This document shows positions 63,949 through 64,000 of a DNA stretch of 64,000 bases, piece by piece. The notes under the pieces were generated by a model. That model saw only the letters and a program-made list of their open reading frames with translations, did no database searches and was not told the DNA's origin. Source of the DNA: an uncultured Porphyromonadaceae bacterium (GTDB lineage: Bacteria; Bacteroidota; Bacteroidia; Bacteroidales; Muribaculaceae); contig CAMWMR010000007.1 in assembly GCA_947175425.1 (NCBI GenBank), positions 27,373 through 91,372 on the forward strand, in the 5' to 3' direction. Position numbers and translations under genes: made by a program. Each line of letters starts with the position of its first letter. The stretch's first letter is position 1.

Positions 63949-64000
63949 GTTCGCCCGACATGGGCATAATCTAACGGGTGAAAGTCCCGAGCGCGCCCCG
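63949..64000 (+). mobile_element. Probable group II intron, 5' end only
   Basis: From GTTCG at 63949 the sequence reads like the 5' end of a bacterial group II intron: GTTCGCCCGACATGGGC, then TAATCTAACGGGTGAAAGTC, where GGTGAAAGTCC is a conserved domain I segment. It begins directly after an intrinsic terminator, the target preference of group IIC introns. The intron body and its reverse transcriptase would lie beyond the window, so only 52 bases can be judged. The orientation is plus, the same as the upstream gene. A degenerate or maturase-less copy cannot be excluded. Confidence 0.65.

Overview
The window reads as a chromosomal segment of a Bacteroidales bacterium. The evidence is the gene content (GH20 hexosaminidase, CarboxypepD_reg TonB-dependent receptor, DUF5689/DUF6359-type lipoproteins, DUF3078 and DUF2752 proteins, PorW/SprE-like and PorZ-like proteins, a menaquinone-type MenG), lipoproteins whose lipidated Cys is followed by acidic residues, and many promoters of the Bacteroidetes primary-sigma type (TTTG, about 19-21 bases, TAnnTTTG). 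The GC content by eye is near 50 percent, which would suit a Muribaculaceae-like genome, but the family cannot be fixed from this sequence. Nearly all genes are intact and densely packed. I saw no tRNA, rRNA, CRISPR array, prophage or transposase gene.

Layout. 1-2.7 kb: two AT-richer lipoproteins, one leucine-rich-repeat-like and one unknown. 2.8-3.4 kb: two thioredoxin-fold proteins on the minus strand. 3.75-14.3 kb: a plus-strand run of rel (ppGpp), pgpH-type HD phosphodiesterase, a large PorW/SprE-like TPR lipoprotein, a polyprenyl diphosphate synthase and an Ig-like lipoprotein. 14.3-20.3 kb: an AGCS symporter divergent from recQ, then a MazG-like protein, deoC, a GYF_2/CD225-like protein and a DUF2752 protein. 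20.2-29.6 kb (minus): acyltransferase and panB, then a probable nadA-leuS-rdgB-porZ-like-hypothetical operon. 29.8-41.3 kb (minus): GH20 hexosaminidase; greA-HIT-TlpA-like; phoH-purC-menG-DUF3078 and two small secreted proteins; SDR and alpha/beta hydrolase. 41.4-43.1 kb (plus): a SAM methyltransferase and an MBL-fold hydrolase. 43.2-51.1 kb (minus): a TonB-dependent receptor followed by two OB-repeat lipoproteins with no SusD. 51.3-56.4 kb (minus): groESL, then acyl-CoA ligase-hflX. 56.6-63.9 kb (plus): class I fumarase and a giant alpha-2-macroglobulin-like protein. At 63.95 kb the window ends inside what looks like the 5' end of a group II intron placed directly after a terminator.

How the genes connect. 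The rel-pgpH pair joins two nucleotide second-messenger systems (ppGpp and, by family, c-di-AMP) in one transcript. The 43-51 kb operon looks like an outer-membrane uptake or scavenging system whose two surface lipoproteins are built from duplicated OB-fold-like modules. The points most worth a second look are the group II intron start at the right edge, a sigma-54-like promoter upstream of groESL, repeat-driven plasticity of the OB lipoproteins, several genes whose promoter geometry predicts leaderless mRNAs, and loss of key residues in the alpha-2-macroglobulin-like and TlpA-like proteins.
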